Assembly: GCA_910578185.1 (NCBI GenBank)
Contig: CAJTPN010000033.1
Coordinates: forward strand, 11,609 to 19,104
Length of the DNA: 7,496 nt
Direction: 5' to 3'
Origin: an uncultured Acetatifactor sp.
GTDB lineage: Bacteria > Bacillota > Clostridia > Lachnospirales > Lachnospiraceae
A program made the position numbers and the translations under genes. Below, in pieces: positions 5,377 through 7,496 of the stretch. The notes below the pieces were generated by a model. That model was not told the origin of the DNA and searched no databases. It saw only the letters and a program-made list of their open reading frames with translations. Numbering within the stretch: the first letter of the stretch is position 1; each line of letters starts with the position of its first letter.

Positions 5377-5500
5377 ATATTCCATCCAGGAAGCGGCCGA
5401 ATGGCCATGCCAGGTGAGGTCAGCGCTTTGCCGACACGGGACTCTGCAATTTGACGAAATAAGATATAACTGTCCGTCCCAGGCTGCGGGCAGTTATATC
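5377..5500 (+). promoter_or_regulatory. Structured 5' leader upstream of the GH18 gene
   Basis: GC-rich compared with its surroundings. It contains GGCC-GAAT-GGCC, a GTC..GC/GC..GAC helix at about 5418-5436, ATTT-GACG-AAAT, and a 14-bp hairpin GATATAACTGTCCG/CGGGCAGTTATATC (5463-5500, one G-T pair, 10-nt loop). The last hairpin has no U-tract, so it is not a standard terminator. It ends about a dozen bases before the SD. I could not match the 5377-5460 part to a known riboswitch, T-box or SRP RNA. A cis-regulatory RNA is inferred, not shown. Confidence 0.4.
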
Positions 5501-5526
5501 GCTACGAAATGAAGAAAGGTCATGCT

Positions 5527-7305
5527 ATGAAAATGAAGGAAACTCACGACACGGAAACAAAGGATACCTATGACACGGAAATGAAAGAATCCGTTGATGG
5601 CGAGACAAAGAAGAAGGTAATACCAATCATTGTGGCAGTGGTTTTAATCATAATAATCGCGGCGGTTGGCTTTGGCGGGAAATTGGTGGACAAGTATTCC
5701 TATAGTAAAGAACTGGCGGATTTGGATGCGTATTACGGGGCTGGGGAGGGAGAACTTGCCATTATTCTTCAGGACGACATGCTTCCGGAAAAGGCAGTGA
5801 TAAGTGAGGATGCCGTGTACTTTGACCTGGATACAATACACGAATACTTTAATGAGGGATTTTATGTGGATATGGGTGAACGGAAGCTGCTCTACACCAC
5901 TGCCAATGACACGACAACGGCGCTGTTTGGAGAGAAGAGCTATTCCGATCAGGACGGCAGTCATACCATGGAAATGAAGATCTGTTATTCTCAGGGAGAT
6001 CAGGTCTATGTGGCGGTGGATTATATTCTTCGGTTCACTAATTTGGAATATGAGCAGTTTGACAGGCATCTTCAGGTGTATACCCAATGGGGGGAAAAGC
6101 AGACCATGGATATTGTAAAGGATACCCAGCTGCGGATAAAGGGAGGCATAAAAAGTCCTATATTGCGGGAATTGACAGAAGGGGAAACGGTGGAACTATT
6201 GGAACAGATGGAGGATTGGAGTAAGGTAAAGACATCTGATTCCATGATTGGATATGTGGAGAATAAACGGCTGGATCATTTTTATTCGGAGAATGAGACG
6301 CCGGTGACGGATTATGTGCCGGAAGAATATACCACAGTCAGAATGCCGGGGAAGGTAAGTCTTGGTTGGCATGCGGTTGGCAGTGTGGCCGGCAATGACA
6401 CTTTGGAAAATATGGTGGCAGAAGCCCATGGAATGAATGTGATTGCGCCTACATGGTTCAGCCTTACGGATAATGACGGAAGCTTTCGCTCTTATGCGTC
6501 TGCCGACTACGTGGAACGTGCTCATTCTTATGGACTGCAGGTGTGGGGCGTTTGGGACAATTTTAACTATAAGAATGAGACAGGCCAGGATGTGAGCAGC
6601 TATCAGATCCTTTCCTCTACGGAGGTTCGACAAAGGCTGACAGAACAGATAGTGGAGACCGCACAGGGACTTGGGCTTGACGGAATCAATATTGATTTTG
6701 AAAGTCTGACGGAGGAGTGCGGAGAACACTATATTCAGTTTTTAAAGGAACTTTCCGTACTGTGCAGAAAAAGTAAATTGATCTTGTCGGTGGACAATTA
6801 TGTGCCGTTTAATTTTAACAATTATTATCGGCTGGACGTACAAGGACAGATTTTGGATTATGTGATCATTATGGGTTATGACGAACACTGGCATGGCAGC
6901 GGTAATCCGGGAAGCGTGGCAAGTATTGAATATGTGTCGGGCGGGCTTGACAAGACATTGGCCCAGGTACCTGCGGAGAAAGTGGTAAATGCCCTGCCGT
7001 TTTATACAATCTTGTGGAAGACGGAAGGCGCGCAGGTGACGGATCAGTATATTACGCTGAATAATGTGGATGATTTTCTGAAGAGAATGAATGTAACAGC
7101 GGAATGGGATGAAACCACTTGTCAGAACTATGCCCAGTGGCAGGCGGATGGAGTGACATATCAAATATGGGTGGAAGATATTGAATCTATCAGGGTAAAA
7201 TTAAATGTGATGAGCTCAAAGGGAATCGGCGGTGCTGCCGTGTGGAGACTGGGGTACGGCACAGCCGAGGTTTGGGAATTGGTGAGAGCATATACCAGCC
7301 TTTAG
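5527..7305 (+). CDS. Membrane-anchored stalk/SH3-like/GH18 glycoside hydrolase
   Basis: 592-aa cell-surface hydrolase. I chose the ATG at 5527 because AGAAAGG lies 7 nt upstream; the in-frame ATG at 5509 has no SD. Order: a charged cytoplasmic N-terminus (1-30) with three 8-residue repeats; one TM segment (about 31-49, VIPIIVAVVLIIIIAAVGF); a domain resembling the copper-amine-oxidase N-terminal stalk (about 60-190, AVYFDLDTIHEYF and QVYVAVDYIL); a bacterial SH3-like domain (about 199-250, DTQLRIKGG to DWSKVK and GYVENKRL); and a GH18 barrel (about 276-590). The catalytic motif is DGINIDFE (385-392), with E392 the expected acid and Asn in place of the middle Asp of DxxDxDxE, as in SleL/YaaH-type enzymes. 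MGYDEHWHGSG supports that branch. The likely substrate is peptidoglycan or another GlcNAc polymer at the envelope, but the sequence does not settle this. It appears monocistronic. Confidence 0.92.
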   Translation: MKMKETHDTETKDTYDTEMKESVDGETKKKVIPIIVAVVLIIIIAAVGFGGKLVDKYSYSKELADLDAYYGAGEGELAIILQDDMLPEKAVISEDAVYFDLDTIHEYFNEGFYVDMGERKLLYTTANDTTTALFGEKSYSDQDGSHTMEMKICYSQGDQVYVAVDYILRFTNLEYEQFDRHLQVYTQWGEKQTMDIVKDTQLRIKGGIKSPILRELTEGETVELLEQMEDWSKVKTSDSMIGYVENKRLDHFYSENETPVTDYVPEEYTTVRMPGKVSLGWHAVGSVAGNDTLENMVAEAHGMNVIAPTWFSLTDNDGSFRSYASADYVERAHSYGLQVWGVWDNFNYKNETGQDVSSYQILSSTEVRQRLTEQIVETAQGLGLDGINIDFESLTEECGEHYIQFLKELSVLCRKSKLILSVDNYVPFNFNNYYRLDVQGQILDYVIIMGYDEHWHGSGNPGSVASIEYVSGGLDKTLAQVPAEKVVNALPFYTILWKTEGAQVTDQYITLNNVDDFLKRMNVTAEWDETTCQNYAQWQADGVTYQIWVEDIESIRVKLNVMSSKGIGGAAVWRLGYGTAEVWELVRAYTSL

Positions 7306-7363
7306 AGAAAAGAGAGAATGCCGTTTATAAGCTTTTGTATTTGATTGGAACGGCTTGTCAGAG

Positions 7364-7450
7364 GTGACATAATACACATAATAGGAGAGCAGAACGCCCC
7401 TGCTTTTGGAAATATGGATTTCCGAATGCAGGGGCGTTTTATTGTGTCAC
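7364..7450. repeat. Inverted repeat enclosing the GH18 terminator
   Basis: GTGACATAAT (7364-7373) and ATTGTGTCAC (7441-7450) pair over 10 bp with one G-T, enclosing the terminator stem. The whole block can fold as a two-level hairpin. It may be one extended terminator or a small palindromic insertion. A weak promoter (TTGGAA, 17 bp, CATAAT at 7345-7373) overlaps its left arm. Confidence 0.5.
7393..7443 (+). terminator. Rho-independent terminator after the GH18 gene
   Basis: AACGCCCCTGC (7393-7403) pairs perfectly with GCAGGGGCGTT (7428-7438), with an inner GGAAAT-ATGG-ATTTCC hairpin, and is followed by TTTTATT. It lies about 90 bp after the stop codon. Confidence 0.9.
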
Positions 7451-7481
7451 AGTAAAAAATAAACCACCGGCTATGCCGGTG
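7451..7481 (-). terminator. Minus-strand terminator for a gene entering from the right
   Basis: CACCGGC-TAT-GCCGGTG (7465-7481, 7 bp) is followed on the minus strand by GTTTATTTTTT. This predicts a convergent gene ending just beyond the right edge of the window. Confidence 0.8.
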
Positions 7482-7496
7482 AGTCCCCAGCTGCTT

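Noticed and set aside
5377..5460. Possible SRP RNA or known riboswitch in the GH18 leader
   Set aside because: CCAGGTGAGGTC and GGAAGC echo SRP RNA, but the conserved GGTCCGGAAGGAAGCAGCC block is absent. c-di-AMP, c-di-GMP, THF and guanidine riboswitch consensus strings also do not fit.
5509..5526. Earlier in-frame ATG for the GH18 gene
   Set aside because: It lies immediately after a stable hairpin with no SD, whereas AGAAAGG is properly spaced before the ATG at 5527.

Overview
The window looks like chromosomal DNA of a low-to-moderate GC anaerobic Firmicute, most likely a Lachnospiraceae-type Clostridium. The basis is a pyruvate formate-lyase close to the clostridial type, a MecA adaptor, a DUF1858 CxxC protein, a membrane-anchored stalk/SH3/GH18 hydrolase, strong SD sequences (AAGGAGG) and sigma-A type promoters. 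I see no rRNA, tRNA, CRISPR array, transposase or prophage gene.

Layout. (1) 1-2474, minus strand: pflB, which ends before its glycyl-radical domain, followed 53 bp later by a 67-aa Cys-containing ORF that begins with a segment resembling the PFL sequence that is missing. (2) 2393-2797: a divergent intergenic region with a pflB promoter, a TGTAC-N8-GTACA palindrome, a promoter facing right, and 2.4 copies of a 69-bp tandem repeat with GNRA-type hairpins. (3) 2798-2989, plus: a DUF1858 redox-disulfide protein. (4) 2990-3382: no gene, but a nested inverted repeat of about 146 bp (MITE-like). (5) 3383-4159, minus: mecA. (6) 4160-5034: a long non-coding stretch with a second nested palindrome, a near-consensus promoter followed by about 230 nt of hairpin-rich DNA, and a second promoter whose leader ends at the SD of the next gene. 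(7) 5035-5271, plus: a 78-aa protein of unknown function with a TTG start, then a hairpin. (8) 5342-7305, plus: an extended -10 promoter, a structured leader of about 150 nt, and a GH18 protein with a single TM anchor. (9) 7306-7496: a terminator inside a longer inverted repeat, and a minus-strand terminator for a gene entering from the right.

How the parts relate. The left half concerns anaerobic pyruvate cleavage. The PFL core carries the catalytic Cys pair but has no Gly-radical loop in this window, so an active enzyme would need that residue from another polypeptide. Two small Cys proteins sit beside it, one downstream in the same direction and one divergent. The right half is unrelated: a ClpC-adaptor gene and a cell-surface hydrolase, separated by apparently non-coding structured DNA. 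The most interesting signal is the split pflB with its companion ORF. Next are the unassigned leaders and hairpin-rich regions upstream of the 78-aa and GH18 genes, and the family of intergenic palindromes.
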